Program-made: the position numbers and the translations under genes
Shown here: positions 32,175-43,479 of the stretch, piece by piece
How positions within the stretch are numbered: position 1 is the stretch's first letter
How the letters are laid out: each line of letters begins with the position of its first letter
The notes under the pieces: generated by a model
What the model was told of the DNA's origin: nothing
Database searches by the model: none
What the model saw: only the letters and a program-made list of their open reading frames with translations
Origin: Shinisaurus crocodilurus
Lineage: Eukaryota > Chordata > Lepidosauria > Squamata > Shinisauridae
DNA length: 64,000 nt
Direction of reading: 5' to 3'
NCBI GenBank assembly: GCA_021292165.1
Contig: CM037879.1
Location: 263,321,921-263,385,920 of the forward strand

Positions 32175-32811
32175 TCTTTCCTCAGCACTGTCCTACCATA
32201 TTCCCTCTCTACCTATATCTGACTTGTACAAGCCCAGCCATGTCTTCTGGCACAATTGCACTACCCTAAGTGGCTGTACTACTACAACATCCTGGGTATT
32301 TTGCTCTACCTGTACAAGATTACCATGAATTGTGATCTTGCACTGGCCAAGGATCCTTTGTACATGATGTTGTTTACTATGTCATGCACAGCCGACCTCT
32401 TTTTTTCTTAAAGGCACAAAACACAAACTACCTTCTCTGGAGTTTAAGCTTTGAAGTCCATCAGGTGGTTCTTGAATAAGACAAGTAGCATGAGGAGCTG
32501 AAGTTAGGAATGTCCAGCTTTTGGTAATCCCAGTCCGTCTGTGTTTTTTGGATTGTTGGGAGTCTTTCGTTCCATTGTCCACTCATGGACAGAATTGGAT
32601 CCCCCCCCCAAAAAAAATCATTCTACTGGCACTAATTCACATTGGCGCTAAGGCACACTTGTGCAAATGCACTAATGTGCATTTGTTAATTCGAATTAGT
32701 AACTGTCTGATGTCCAAGTCCACTGAAGCTGATGGGACTATTATAGAACTATTTGAGTGTTATTTTGTTATGCTTTCTCTCTCTTTGAAAACCACCCTCT
32801 GTAATGTCCGA

Positions 32812-32872
<61 letters not shown>

Positions 32873-33399
32873 ACTCTCTCTCTGCAAAACTAGAGCACCA
32901 AGAAAGGTCTCTGTCCAGCGTGCTGTCTATGGTACTGAAAATTCCATGTTTTAAATGTTAGCCATTCCCCTTAGACCCAAAGTCTTTAACAAGGAGGAAT
33001 TTATATGGAAGGATGGCATTATTAGGGCAAGGCTGAAAGGCAGGGGAGGTTGGGGAATTAAACAAGTATGAAAAACAAGTATATGAAATGGTTTCAAGCA
33101 ACTTTTTATTGGCTGACCTGTTTGTTTAATAATATGTACAGGGAAGGGTAAGTGCGTGAATCTTTAATGATAAATGAGTACAACATAAAAGTTTATTCAA
33201 CAGATTTTTTAAAAATAGAATGGAAATGTTTTATTGTAGTAGAAGACTATATTGTCCTTTGAATGATCATGGCATGAATTATGGATACGAAATGGCAACA
33301 GAAATCTTCTGGGTTTTATTATTGTTTTTTGAATAAGAATGCAGCTCCAGCGGCAGTATTCAATATGACACTACCACTAATATAAATAACCTTGCGCTA
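32175..33399. other. Unassigned DNA, MITE fragment and CT/CA microsatellite
   Basis: 32505-32700 resembles the 25297 element ('gtccgtctgtgttttttgg', 'tttcgttccattgtccactcat'). (CT)n(CA)n(CT)n occupies 32815-32882. 33000-33390 is AT-rich with no recognised element. Confidence 0.45.
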
Positions 33400-33407
33400 G
33401 CATCAAC

Positions 33408-33801
33408 TAGGGGTAGGTGATCCGCCCGGGCCCTGAACCCAACCCACCTCCGGCTCAGCGGACACCGCTGCTGCGCCCGCCAAGCTGGGCCACTGCTCGC
33501 CAGACTTCTGAATTCCTGGCTGCATACGTAGAAAATGCCTTAAGATACATCAAAAGCAGCTGCAATTTGTGCAAGTTATGCAAATTGTGGCCACTTTGGG
33601 TGTATCTTATTCTTAAGGCATTTTCTACGTAAACAGCAGTTTGCCAGGAACCGGGAAGTTGCTTCTGCAGTTTGACTCCGGAGAACGCAAGTTGATGCCA
33701 GGGAATAGATAAGTGGCATGGAGTTGGGGGGTGGGGGAAGCCTGGCTAGTTCACCAGATTTCCACACACACACACCCGAATGAAATCCTCACACATCCCT
33801 A
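33408..33801. mobile_element. hAT-like palindromic element, 'gatccgccc' family, copy 2
   Basis: It starts TAGGGGTAGGTGATCCGCCC and ends TCCTCACACATCCCTA. An exact target duplication GCATCAAC lies on both sides (33400-33407 and 33802-33809). The centre pairs 'tacgtagaaaatgccttaag' with 'cttaaggcattttctacgta'. The 24399 and 34269 elements share the design. Confidence 0.88.
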
Positions 33802-33820
33802 GCATCAACTATCTCTATCA

Positions 33821-33956
33821 CAGGGCTCTGCAACCTTGGGTCCCCAGATGTTGCTGGCCTACAGCTCCCAGCATACCCAGACAGCATGGCTAATGGCAAG
33901 GGATTCTGGGAGCCGTAGTCCAGCAACATCTGGGGACCCAAGGTTGGAGAGTCCTG
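33821..33956. mobile_element. Palindromic hAT-type MITE
   Basis: It begins CAGGGCTCTGCAACCTTGGG and ends CCAAGGTTGGAGAGTCCTG. Target duplications CTCTATCA (33813-33820) and CTCTAGCA (33957-33964), 7 of 8 matching. Same family as 54083-54212. Confidence 0.82.
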
Positions 33957-34268
33957 CTCTAGCACAATGCCAATAGCACTTGTTGGTGTGATAGGTTTTC
34001 CATGAAAACCCACCACTTCAGCCAGCACTATTGGCATTGCACTAGAGATAGTTCATGCTAGTGTGTCACATTGGATACTGTCCCATGTAATATACATGGA
34101 GTCATCTCCATAGAACATATTTCAGTGTAATTGCTTTTAGAATACTTTATCCTTGCCCAGTCACAGCTGAATTGCCTTTCATGGACAGAGTACTATAGTT
34201 TGCTTATGAACACTTCACATATGAAGCATTCCCTGTAGTTTTCCCTATAGGGAGCAAAGGAGGGTTAA
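33957..34268. other. Unassigned noncoding stretch
   Basis: No recognised gene. A short inverted pair ('gcacaatgccaatagcactt' with 'agcactattggcattgc') lies at about 33962-34044. Confidence 0.4.
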
Positions 34269-34638
34269 TAGGGATGTGTGCGGAGCTCAATTGGGGGTGG
34301 GGGTGGAAGTCTGGTGAACTTGCTGGGCTCGACCCCCAGAGCTCCACTCACCCTACCTTTTCCCTGGCTCGACTCGCGTTCTCTCAAGCTGAGCTGGGGA
34401 AGTGAATTCCGAGTTCCCGGCGCTACATTGTTTACGTAGAAAATGGACTAATTTGTGCAAGTTAGGCCAGAATTTGTGCAAATTAGGCCGTTTTCTACAT
34501 AAACAATGTAGCGCCGGGAACCCGGAAGTCCGGAAAGCGCCTCAGCTGGTGCTTGCGCTCAGCTTGGCTTGGTTCGCACAGCGGGAGCACTCGGCTTGCA
34601 CGCTGCGAGTCAAGTGCCGGGCAGGTTGCCCATCCCTA
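34269..34638. mobile_element. hAT-like palindromic element, 'gatccgccc' relative, copy 3
   Basis: It starts TAGGGATGTGTGCGGAGCTC and ends GTTGCCCATCCCTA. The central palindrome pairs 'cccggcgctacattgtttac' with 'aaacaatgtagcgccggg'. It has the same TACGTAGAAAATGG arm as copies 1 and 2. The flanking 8-mers do not match well. Confidence 0.7.
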
Positions 34639-34830
34639 GGTGAGAACCCAGTTATTGAGAACCTATGGCCAACTATGGATTCCCAGTGTACACTTAGCAA
34701 AACAGACACTTCAGCAATCTTCATACACAACAGAGTTCATGAGACTTTCTTCCTCACACCACTACAGAAATGTACCTGTGATCCAGGTAACAGGAGCTGT
34801 GGAACAGTCAGTAGTCAGAACTGAAGAATA
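34639..34830. other. Short unassigned stretch
   Basis: No recognised feature; it leads into the minisatellite. Confidence 0.35.
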
Positions 34831-34985
34831 AGTCAGGACCAAAGGATAAACCAGGAGGCAGGGTCAAGAAGTGAGCCAGAAGTCAGGACCAAAGAGCAAG
34901 TCAGGAGGCATGGTCAAGAAGCAAGCCAACGGTCAGGACCAAAGAACTAGTCAAAACCAGAAAACAAACCAAGAGGCAAGACTGA
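34831..34985. repeat. 50-bp minisatellite, about three units
   Basis: The word GTCAGGACCAAAG recurs at 34832, 34882 and 34932, exactly 50 bases apart, with intervening 'caagtcaggaggcatggtca' and 'agaagcaagccaac'-type text. The units are diverged from one another. The apparent Gln/Lys-rich frame from 34871 follows the repeat and is not a gene. Confidence 0.8.
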
Positions 34986-36984
34986 GGAGCAGGCCCCAAA
35001 TCAGGATAAAGAACAACGACAGATACAGGAATCAGCCAGAGTTCAGGAATACCTCTTTGCCTGAGCAAGGCTTAACTGGAATAGGAAGCCTAGTTATGCT
35101 CCTTCCTGTCCAGGAGGCTCCAGCGGCCCGCCTGGATGTGTGCAGTCAGTCTGGGACCTGAAGGTATTTCACAGAGAAGCTGCCACCAACAGTTCAGTGG
35201 CTTATGACATGGGGTAACTGCTCACAGATCCCAGCAGGTCTTGATGCCATATCATGCATGAAGTGACTGTTAGTTAACCAGATCTTTGCACAATAAAGAA
35301 GGGATGGAGCTGCCATGTACATGTTGGCTCCAATCTACTCACATGGACCTAGTCACATTCAACAATGAATGGCCATGGCTTGAGATAGACATCCCCAGCC
35401 ACATCAAGGTACACATCTGGCCAGATCAATGGGGCCTGGATAAGTATGATGATGCAGATGCAGATGGAAATGTACATCTGCATTCGCTCCATGTGTAGTT
35501 GCCTACTTCCATGCATGGATTTTCCTTGCTGGAATGAGATTCAAATTAAATCATGAGTCCAAGCATGCACATGTGCATATATTGCCATAATTTATAGCAA
35601 AACAGTATAATATTACACCAGGAGCTGCCTCTTCTTGAACATAGATTGTCAGAGATTGACAACTGGACCCACTTTAGGTAGCTGAGGAAATAACCAAAAC
35701 AAATCATCCTTAATTAACTAGACCTCTGAAAGGGGCTGCATTCCAGCAGTTGGAGGGGCCAGAGAAAAAAGTGGGGGCACGGCCACCCCACACTCTCATG
35801 TATGCACCCCATTTTTATCTAGCCAACTCACACACACACAAGTATACCCAATTAATCCATCTTCCATTTATTCTCTTTCACTCACACACACACACACGCC
35901 TGAAATTTGCTTTGGGGTGTGCTAAGGGGGCAGCAGCAAGTAGGGGGAATACCCTTGTTTCCTCTGGCCTGTGGTTCCTCTCCTTGCCTCCTCCCTATGG
36001 TCCTGGTGGCCTCCAGGCCAGGAGCTTGGGGGAGGGAGTGGGCAGGGCCCACAGAGGTAGCCCAAGCCTCAACGGGGAACCCCTGTGGGCCATATTAGGC
36101 CCATGGACTGAATTCTGTGAACGATCTATCTATGATCATTATTAGCCACAATAGCTAAAAATGGAACTTCCATGTTCGGAGACATTATATCTCTGATTTC
36201 TATATTCTGGGGAATCTCATCCCCTGGTGGCCATCACCTTCAAGTCTTGCTTGTGAACTTCCCAGAGACAGCTGGTTGGCCACTGGACCAGTTCAGCAAG
36301 ACAATTTTCATGTCCTTATGAAAGGTCATTGCACTGGAGCCCATCATGTGAGGACCCCTTGCCTTGCGGCTTACATTCCAGTCCCCCTTATCCCTGGTCC
36401 AGTTGCTGTTTCCGTTCAAAGGAGCTCCAGTGGGAGCGCAAAACACCTCTGCATGCACTTTTCCACCTTGTTTTCCTCCCGTGGTGGTTCTGCACATTCA
36501 TTGCCATTGCCTGTGCTTCACTGTTTCCATCGCTGAAGTGTATAGGTTTGTTACATGGGAGGGAGACCTACCCATTTCAGTGGAGCTGACTCCCACCATC
36601 CCACAAGCACGCTTCGGATCTCAGCTGTCGGACTTGATGTCGGAGCCAAAATGTGAAATGCAGCTGAGCCACGAAGGCGAGAGGAGCCTCACTTTCCCCC
36701 AGACTAGCTTCTCTGCATGCTTTTCAGGAACAAGGAGTGAGGGCATTGGCAATGAATCCAAAAGCCCATCTTGGCATGCGTCTTTAGCTTCAGTACGGCC
36801 TCCTGTTCTTAGATGCTGTGTATTGCTATTTGTGTGTCTACTTTCACCATACAAATTCCAGGAGATGTCAATCTCTCCTTCCCTCTCTTTAGTCCTTTAC
36901 TAAATGAGTGTAATTTCCCTCCACCCCTTAATGCCTCCCTACTCCCCTCAAGCTTCCCTCTTCATCTATGAGCAGCATCACTAA
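34986..36984. other. Mostly unassigned noncoding DNA
   Basis: 35735-36110 reads as an eroded hAT-like remnant with CA runs at 35826-35840 and 35881-35897. 36240-36984 is non-repetitive, with a 179-codon open frame (36364-36903) that I do not recognise. Overlapping frames of similar length in other phases argue for low stop density, not a gene. Confidence 0.4.
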
Positions 36985-38386
36985 TTGCTTTTTAGAATCC
37001 CTTTTCTGCTCTCTGTTCAAAATTCACAGGGCATTCCCTGGCTCCTTTATGCTCCTGTTCTGAACCTTTTCAGCTTCTTTTACAAACTTCGCACTTTCTG
37101 GGCCTCCCTTAGTTCTTTGCAAAAAAAAAAAAAAAAAAAAAGTTTGATTTTTTTTTGGGGGGGGGCAAAAAAGCACCCAGCCTCATCAAGGCCTCCTCCT
37201 TTTTCGCCTCTCCAAAAAGCACACGCATTGTCCCGCCTCCCGTTGAATGGGGGGCTTTGTGTGTGGAATTTCCGGAACACAGCCTCAGTGCTGAAGGCTC
37301 AGTGTGAGTGGAGGGGCTTTGGGCAAGCAGCCTCCCTTAAGCCCACCCCATTACCACGGTCACTGTTTGCCCTGGACCTTCTAAAAGAACTATTGTTGCT
37401 TGTTGCCAGGTATTCCCTAGCAACATTTAAGCCAAACGGCCTTCTCTATTTATGACCCAAACTTTTCAATGGTTTCCAAAACATGGGCTTGTCAACTCCG
37501 GAGAATACGTTTCAAACAGACGCACAAGCGGTGGTGGGGGGGAGGAGAGCCCCTGGGCTTTTGCTTAGTGCAAATCTGTGTGTTGGGAGTGTTTTGTTTT
37601 TTTTAAAAAAAATTCTTGTCATTTACCTAGGATCAGCAGCCCAAACAATTGCAATTAAAGCTTTGCCTGCATTTCCCTTTCTCTCTACCACCCGTCCCTA
37701 GTCTGTAACTTAATAATGAATGCAGGGAACCCAGGATGAGGAGGGTGTGTAGTGAGAATAGGCGGGAGGGTGGCAGAATCTAATTCTTCACCGAGGCTTG
37801 ATTGCCATTCTTAGAAGGGTGGGTTCCCCCCCCCTTTGACAAAAAGAGATCCCTTCAAATGTTTCAAGTTCCCTGGTTTCAATTTGTGCATACCTGTCGG
37901 AATCATGCTATTTGCATGATGGAGAGTCAATGCATGGCCTCCAACATGGGACAGAGCATGGCAGGTACTCTCACATTAAGTACAGGAATGCAGAATATGG
38001 CGAAAAAACAAAACAAAACAAAAAGGCAGCTGGATGAATGAGCTGTTTTCATGTGGTCTGCCAACAAGCTCTGCCCAGGACTTTTCCATGTAAAAATATT
38101 ATGGTTGAGATAAATGTGTGTGTATTTTGCTACACACACACACACACCCATTCAAAGTAAGCAGAAATTTCCACCAATTATGCAGCCATCGTTTTTATTT
38201 TAAAAATCCATTTTGTTTGAAATGTTACATTATTGACTTATTTATTTTGTGCACACCAATTCTTAGAATATGCTAGGTTTCAACCACTGCAGGAATCCAC
38301 CTCTGTTGCCACGATGGAACTCTCTACACCTGGCAATGATTTTCATAAAGATTAGCACATGACATTGTGATGTTTAAATAATGTAT
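36985..38386. other. Unassigned noncoding DNA, partly non-repetitive
   Basis: Contains a poly-A run at 37121-37141 and a CA run at 38132-38148. 37240-37740 is repeat-free, with mixed composition, and may include a conserved element ('ggcttgtcaactccggagaatacg'). No coding exon was identified. Confidence 0.35.
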
Positions 38387-38395
38387 TTCTTATAG

Positions 38396-38908
38396 CAGGG
38401 GTGTCAACTTCAGAGAAGCTCTCAGGGGCTGCATTGCAATAGTGGGTGTGGGTGAAGGCCAGAGGGGCGGGGCCAAAGGCAAAAGGGCTGGGTCGTAAAT
38501 ATTGGCATACTTTAGTTCAAAGATAAGGTGGCGTTGAGAGCACATAATGCAGGTCACATGCTGAAGCTAAGCAGATGTGATCCGGGTCAGTGCTTGGATG
38601 GGTGACTGCGTGGGCTGCCCACATCTGTTCTCCTGCATTGAGGAGGGGGTTGGACTCGATGGCCTTATAGGCCCCTTCCAACTCTACTATTCTATAATTT
38701 TACTGCCAGTAACTAAGCCTCAGAGGGGTCATTTCAACCTTTTAGACTGGAAAAAATACTGCGCAAAAGCCACGAAACCCCTCCCTCCAATCATCAGCAG
38801 TTGGGGAAGAGGGGGTGGGGCCTGGGGAAGGGGGTGGGGCCAGCTGGAGAACCTGGGAGGGTCAGGTGAGCTAAATTTGGCCTGCAGGCCTAAGGTTCAA
38901 CACCCCTG
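38396..38908. mobile_element. hAT-like element interrupted by a 5S-headed SINE
   Basis: Termini CAGGGGTGTCAAC and GGTTCAACACCCCTG. Flanking 8-mers TCTTATAG (38388-38395) and TGTTATAC (38909-38916) match at 6 of 8. The inner unit at about 38545-38698 is the 5S-rRNA-headed SINE, copy 2: 'gaagctaagcag', 'gtcagtgcttggatgggtgac', then the CR1-like tail 'ggactcgatggccttatagg'. Confidence 0.75.
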
Positions 38909-38916
38909 TGTTATAC

Positions 38917-39881
38917 CAAAATATGCCAAAGAAATTCATCAACCCTGATTGCCTATCATAGTCAGCACAGATCCTAAGTAAAGTATGCCCAAAGAAGCTA
39001 GGACTGTAAACTAGACGGAGAGGCGGATAAGAAATAAATTGTTGTTGTTGTTGTTGTTATTAAACCAGTTTTGAACCAGAATTTGTTTTTGGTTGGTTTA
39101 TGAATCCTTATTTAGGGTGCAATCTTGTGGCAAACGCAGATTGCATTTGGGTTTGGGAAGAATCCTTATAATCCATAAGCCCCCCAACTTGGAGGCTTAT
39201 AGAATAATAGCCAGGTTCAGACATCTCACAAAACTATCTCTTCCTGCTTTAACCTGTGTTTAACCTGTTCATGCAATGGGAGCAGCAAAGCAGGAGCAAA
39301 TGGGATGCATGCACCAGCATGCAGTTTGTTCACATTGTGGACTTTTGGCTTAAAGAGACTTGCTAGTGCAGCCAATATAAAAAATATGCCCATTTGTTTA
39401 TGACCTATCCATACTTCCTTTCCCAATATTGGGGGGGGGGCATCTAAAGACCTCATATATTACCCTGATACTTCATTCTTCTGACTCCGTAATGCAACTT
39501 ATCTGTTAGCACGTGACACCATTGATAATAAAAGGTGCTGACACACCCAACATAATTATACCACTGACGTATATGGTAAGTAGTCATGTTGCTTAAGATG
39601 GCAAATCATGGAACAAGCAGATGCTGTGGCAAATGGCAAATGATTTCAGTGGCAAATGATTTCAGCACTAGGTTGCAAAGTGCAAGCACCAATTTTAAAT
39701 AAACATGAAGAAACATTTAAAGGCAAAGCCTCCTCAAAGGGGAAAAATCAGGAGTCAATTTTCACAGAATGTGAAAACTAATTTGAAAATGAATAAACGG
39801 TTTTGGTTCAGCCCGAATAACATTTTCCTGCAACTTGGAATATTCCTTTTTCATATTCACCTAACTGCTTAGAAGCTCACT
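38917..39881. other. Unassigned noncoding stretch
   Basis: A short (GTT)n lies at 39040-39057. AT-rich, no recognised gene. Confidence 0.4.
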
Positions 39882-40036
39882 GGGTGACTTTGGGCCAGTC
39901 GCTGACTCTCAGCTTAACCTACCTCACAGGGTTGTTGTGAGGATAAAATGGAGAGGAGGAGGAGGATTATATAAGCCGCCTTGGGTTCCTTGCAGGAAAA
40001 AAAGGTGGGGTATAAATATAATAAATAAATAAATAT
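39882..40036 (+). mobile_element. Sauria-type SINE, 5'-truncated
   Basis: 'cactgggtgactttgggccagtc', 'cctcacagggttgttgtgaggata', 'agccgccttgggttcctt' and the tail 'tataaatataataaataaat'. The tRNA head is missing. Confidence 0.85.
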
Positions 40037-40207
40037 TAACATATTGAATTGCTGTCTGTTGTTGTCGTTGTTGTTTAAAAAAATCATCATACATTGCCTA
40101 CTCCAAACAAGAACAATTTCAGGATTTCAAAATTTGGTATCCACTTGCAAAATTGTGAGAGCCACATTTCTGAGACATCTGTATTATGTGATTTATTACT
40201 TGTTTTA
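40037..40207. other. Short unassigned stretch
   Basis: AT-rich, nothing recognised. Confidence 0.35.
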
Positions 40208-40446
40208 TTTAATTTATATATGTTACATTTATATCCCACCTTCTCCTCGAAGGAGGCCAAGGTGGCATACATGATCCTCCTCCTCTCTATTTTTATCATC
40301 ACAACAACCCTGTGAGGTGGGCTGAGCTGAGAGTCAGTGACTGGCCCAAAGTCACCCTGTGAGCTTCATGGCTGAGTGGGGACTAGAACCCGGGTCTCCC
40401 GAGTCCCAGTCCAACACTCTCACCACCACGCCACACTGGCTCTCTG
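40208..40446 (-). mobile_element. Sauria-type SINE, full length
   Basis: Minus-strand copy with tail 'atttatatatgttacattta' and 'cacaacaaccctgtgaggtgg'. The intact-looking tRNA-derived head ('gggactagaacccgggtctc' through 'ccaccacgccacactggctct') is at the right. Confidence 0.9.
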
Positions 40447-41354
40447 AATTCTGAAATCACACCACACAAGCCACAAGGACTGAGGTGTCACCTCCATAGG
40501 GCTGCCTGAGCTTTTCCTCATTAAAAAAAACAAAACAAAAAACCTTTCATTTTTGTTGTAATACACAGGTTAGCAAAACTCACAGAAGGAAGTTCCACTG
40601 ATCTGTCCCAATCCGGAATAGAGAATTTCTGCTCATTTCTGGGGTTGTTTTTAGAAGCACAAAAGCCCTGTTGTGCGAGCGGTGGATCCCGTGAGCACAA
40701 CGGAACCAGTGCAGACAGAGCACTCAGAGCAGCACCATTGGATACTGCCCACAGGATGCACCGAACTGCTTAGAAAATCCCCGGGATTGGAAGCATGCAT
40801 CTAGTGAAAAACGGGCCTACGTATCTATAGCCATGAGCCTATAGAGCAGGAGTGGCAACTGCAGAGGGTCCAGGGAACAATTTCTGAACCCTGGAACCCA
40901 CCCTGGGCTGCCTCCTGCTGCAACTAAAATCTCGGCTGCCAAATTTCCACTCAAATTCCGTGTCAATTTGGCAACAGCAACAACAACAAAAGCCACATGA
41001 TTTTCACCTGGGGAGCATGCACCTTGCTTTAATGTGAGAATGCAGCTTCCAATCCAATCCTCCCAAAGGTAAGCTTATTTTCAGTGCGAGGGAGCAGTAA
41101 CAGGAAGGGTTGATGGGCTGTAAGGAAAGGATCAAACCCAACATTGACCGTGACCCACATTCAAAGAGTTCCTGGCCTGTCTAAAAAATAAGGTGTAGAT
41201 TTTTGAACTAGGGCAGTCCCTCTTGTGAATTCAGCAACAACATCCATGCTACCCAGCTTGAAAGAAACTGTTCCTGAGGAGTCCAAGACTGGTCTAGTCA
41301 TCATCAGGCCAGATAGCTCAATGGTTGGGCAGCTCCATGTATCTATCCCTCAGG
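40447..41354. other. Unassigned noncoding stretch
   Basis: No recognised gene or full element. 40845-40920 is a small hAT-like fragment ('gcaggagtggcaactgcag'). Confidence 0.4.
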
Positions 41355-42655
41355 TAAGAACATAAGAGAGCCATGCTGGATCAGACCAAAGGTCCATCCA
41401 CTCCAGCATTCTGTTCACACAGTGCCCACGGGATCCCACAATCAGGACATGAGTGCCACAGCACCTTCTTGCCCATCTTCCCCAGCAACTGGAGTACTTT
41501 GGCATACTGCCTCTGATACTGGGGGAAGCATATAGCCATCAGGACTAGTAGCCATTGATAGCCGTATCCCCCATGAATTTGTCCAATCCCCTTTTAAAAC
41601 CTTCCAAATTGGTAGCTGTGAAGGAAGGGGGGCTGGCTGACCCGCCACAACCCACCCTTTCCTACCCAAAGGCCCAAGACCCCCAGAGATCTCAAGGTGC
41701 CAGACTGCCAGCCTCAGCTCTTTACAATCCTACTTGAATCTCTGTTCAGGGACTTGCCTTTGTCCATACCCTGGATTTAGAGCTGAACCAAGCAGAGCAA
41801 CCACAAACACCATGTGGGGTAAAAACCAAGAAGGTTTATTCAGGTAGCATATTACAACAAAAATAGGGAAATGAGGGAAGGACACAAAAATAGAGAGACA
41901 CTTTGGTACACACAGTAAAGCTGCAAAATAACAAAACCTGATTCTTTATATCTCCCAGGCACACACTAGTTACCTGGGGCCCGGTTCTCTTCAGAGTTGG
42001 TTTCAGTACAGCCCTGCCACCCGAGGAGACTACCACACCTACCCTAAGGTCTGAGATGAGTAGCCCTCCTCTTGGGCTTGCCTTTGCCACAGCCCTCATT
42101 CAGCTAATTTCACCAGGAGCTACCTGGGGCCGGATCCTGAGGCCAGCCCGAAGGCTTGGACCTTCCGTAGCTTGCTGTCATGACCCACAGCAACAACGTG
42201 ACGACCCAAGACAAAAGACAAAAGCCACACCTTGGCAATATATCTTTTCCCCCTCCCCTCCTCCTTTCTGTAGCTCTGCTGCCTCTAGCCAATCAGGATG
42301 AACTTCACCTGGCCAGGCAGGGGAGGGATGACTCATGACTTACCGGGCCTGAACCACATTTGCATATGAAAGGCCTAGCAGACACTGAGGCACCATCCAG
42401 AGGAACTATGCACACCCCGCCCCCCCAGCCTCTAGCCAGTTCACACAAGAGGTGTGTGTGTGTGTGTGCAGGAACCCCCAGAGGCTCTTTTCTCCACAGT
42501 AGCCATCACTACATCTTATGGAAGTGAATTCCATAGTTAGGTATGTGCTGTGTGAAGACGTACTTCCTTTTATCTGTCCTGAATCTCCCACCAAGCAGCT
42601 TCATGGGATGACCCCAGGTACTAGTATTATGAGAGAGGGAGGGTCTTTGCATTAG
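41355..42655 (+). repeat. Interspersed repeat ('gctggatcagaccaaaggtccatc') split by a solo LTR
   Basis: The left half, 41355-41616, carries 'gccatgctggatcagaccaa', 'agtagccattgatagccgta' and 'aatccccttttaaaacc'. The right half, 42499-42655, carries 'gccatcactacatcttatgg', 'gtgaagacgtacttcctttt' and 'tattatgagagaggg'. Joined across the insert they give one continuous repeat that is common in reptile genomes. I cannot fix its class. A related minus-strand fragment occurs near 56810-56890. Confidence 0.7.
41617..42498 (-). mobile_element. Solo LTR of an LTR retroelement
   Basis: The insert starts TGTGAAGG and ends TCTCCACA, giving the TG..CA ends of an LTR. It is flanked by an exact 5-bp duplication GTAGC (41612-41616 and 42499-42503). 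On the minus strand it reads TGTGGAGA to CCTTCACA, with an AATAAA signal near 41836. No internal genes, primer site or second LTR are present, so it is the product of LTR-LTR recombination. At 882 bp it fits an endogenous retrovirus or a gypsy-type element; which one is not decided. Confidence 0.82.
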
Positions 42656-43122
42656 TTCTCAATGAAGGGCAAACTCCACTTTGTTTCCTTCTAGAAGTTT
42701 CTATAGCTTCTATCTCCAATAGGGGAGGTATGAGAAATTCATGCCAGGCCATTTCAGACAAGAATTTACCCGGTGTGCATCTCCCCAAACCCAAATGCAA
42801 TCTGCGGTCAAAGTCTGCACATTTCCAAGCATGCGATGATGCATGCAATTCACGGGAATGAATTTATTCAAGAACGAAAGGAACATGCGTGCAAAAATGT
42901 GTACATTTGAGCACATGAGAAAGGTTTGTATTTTTGAGAAATGTGCACAAACACACTTTAATCAATGAGCAAAAAATGCACACCAAAATACGCACAATTT
43001 TTTTGTGCGGATGAAGAAAAAAATAACTTGCAATCTGATAGGGGCATGGGTTGCAATGAGCTTTGAGGTGGAAATCAGAGAACCTCAATGAGCTCACCTT
43101 TTACAGATTTTCACATCCCTCA
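42656..43122. repeat. AT-rich MITE remnant
   Basis: 'aaaatgtgtacatttgagcac', 'ttgtatttttgagaaatg' and the end 'tttcacatccctcaatt' resemble the TAGGGATG family interior and end, but no duplication was found. Confidence 0.45.
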
Positions 43123-43479
43123 ATTCAGCCAACACTCACACTTACGATTGCCTGCCTTGCTCAACCCCATCCCTAAATTCTAAGTATCTTCCAGTGATGA
43201 TGTTGCATTTCTTTGGACAGCTGTAGACTAAGCAAAGGTGAGAGACACGTATTCCTTTTGACATATGATTTTAAAGAATATCTTATATTTTTAAACTTGA
43301 GAAGGCAGGTTGATATTTATATCAGGGAGGGCTAAAAAGGAAGGAAAGAAGGAGGGAGGGAGAAGGAAGGAGGGAAGGAAGGAATGAGTAATTCTGTCTG
43401 CACTTCCCCCCCTCTCTTTCAGCAAATATGGTTCCTCTTCCCTGAACATTATCTTCAAATCCCCAAACACTCTGACGGG
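43123..43479. repeat. Unassigned DNA with a GGAA-rich tract
   Basis: A GGAA/GGGA-rich run lies at 43336-43383. The rest is unique. The GGAA run could bind ETS factors, which is inference. Confidence 0.5.

Noticed and set aside
34871..35161. Gln/Lys/Asn-rich 96-codon protein
   Set aside because: It tracks the 50-bp minisatellite and has no start or splice support.
36364..36903. 179-codon plus-strand frame
   Set aside because: Several overlapping frames of similar length exist in other phases and none shows a domain.
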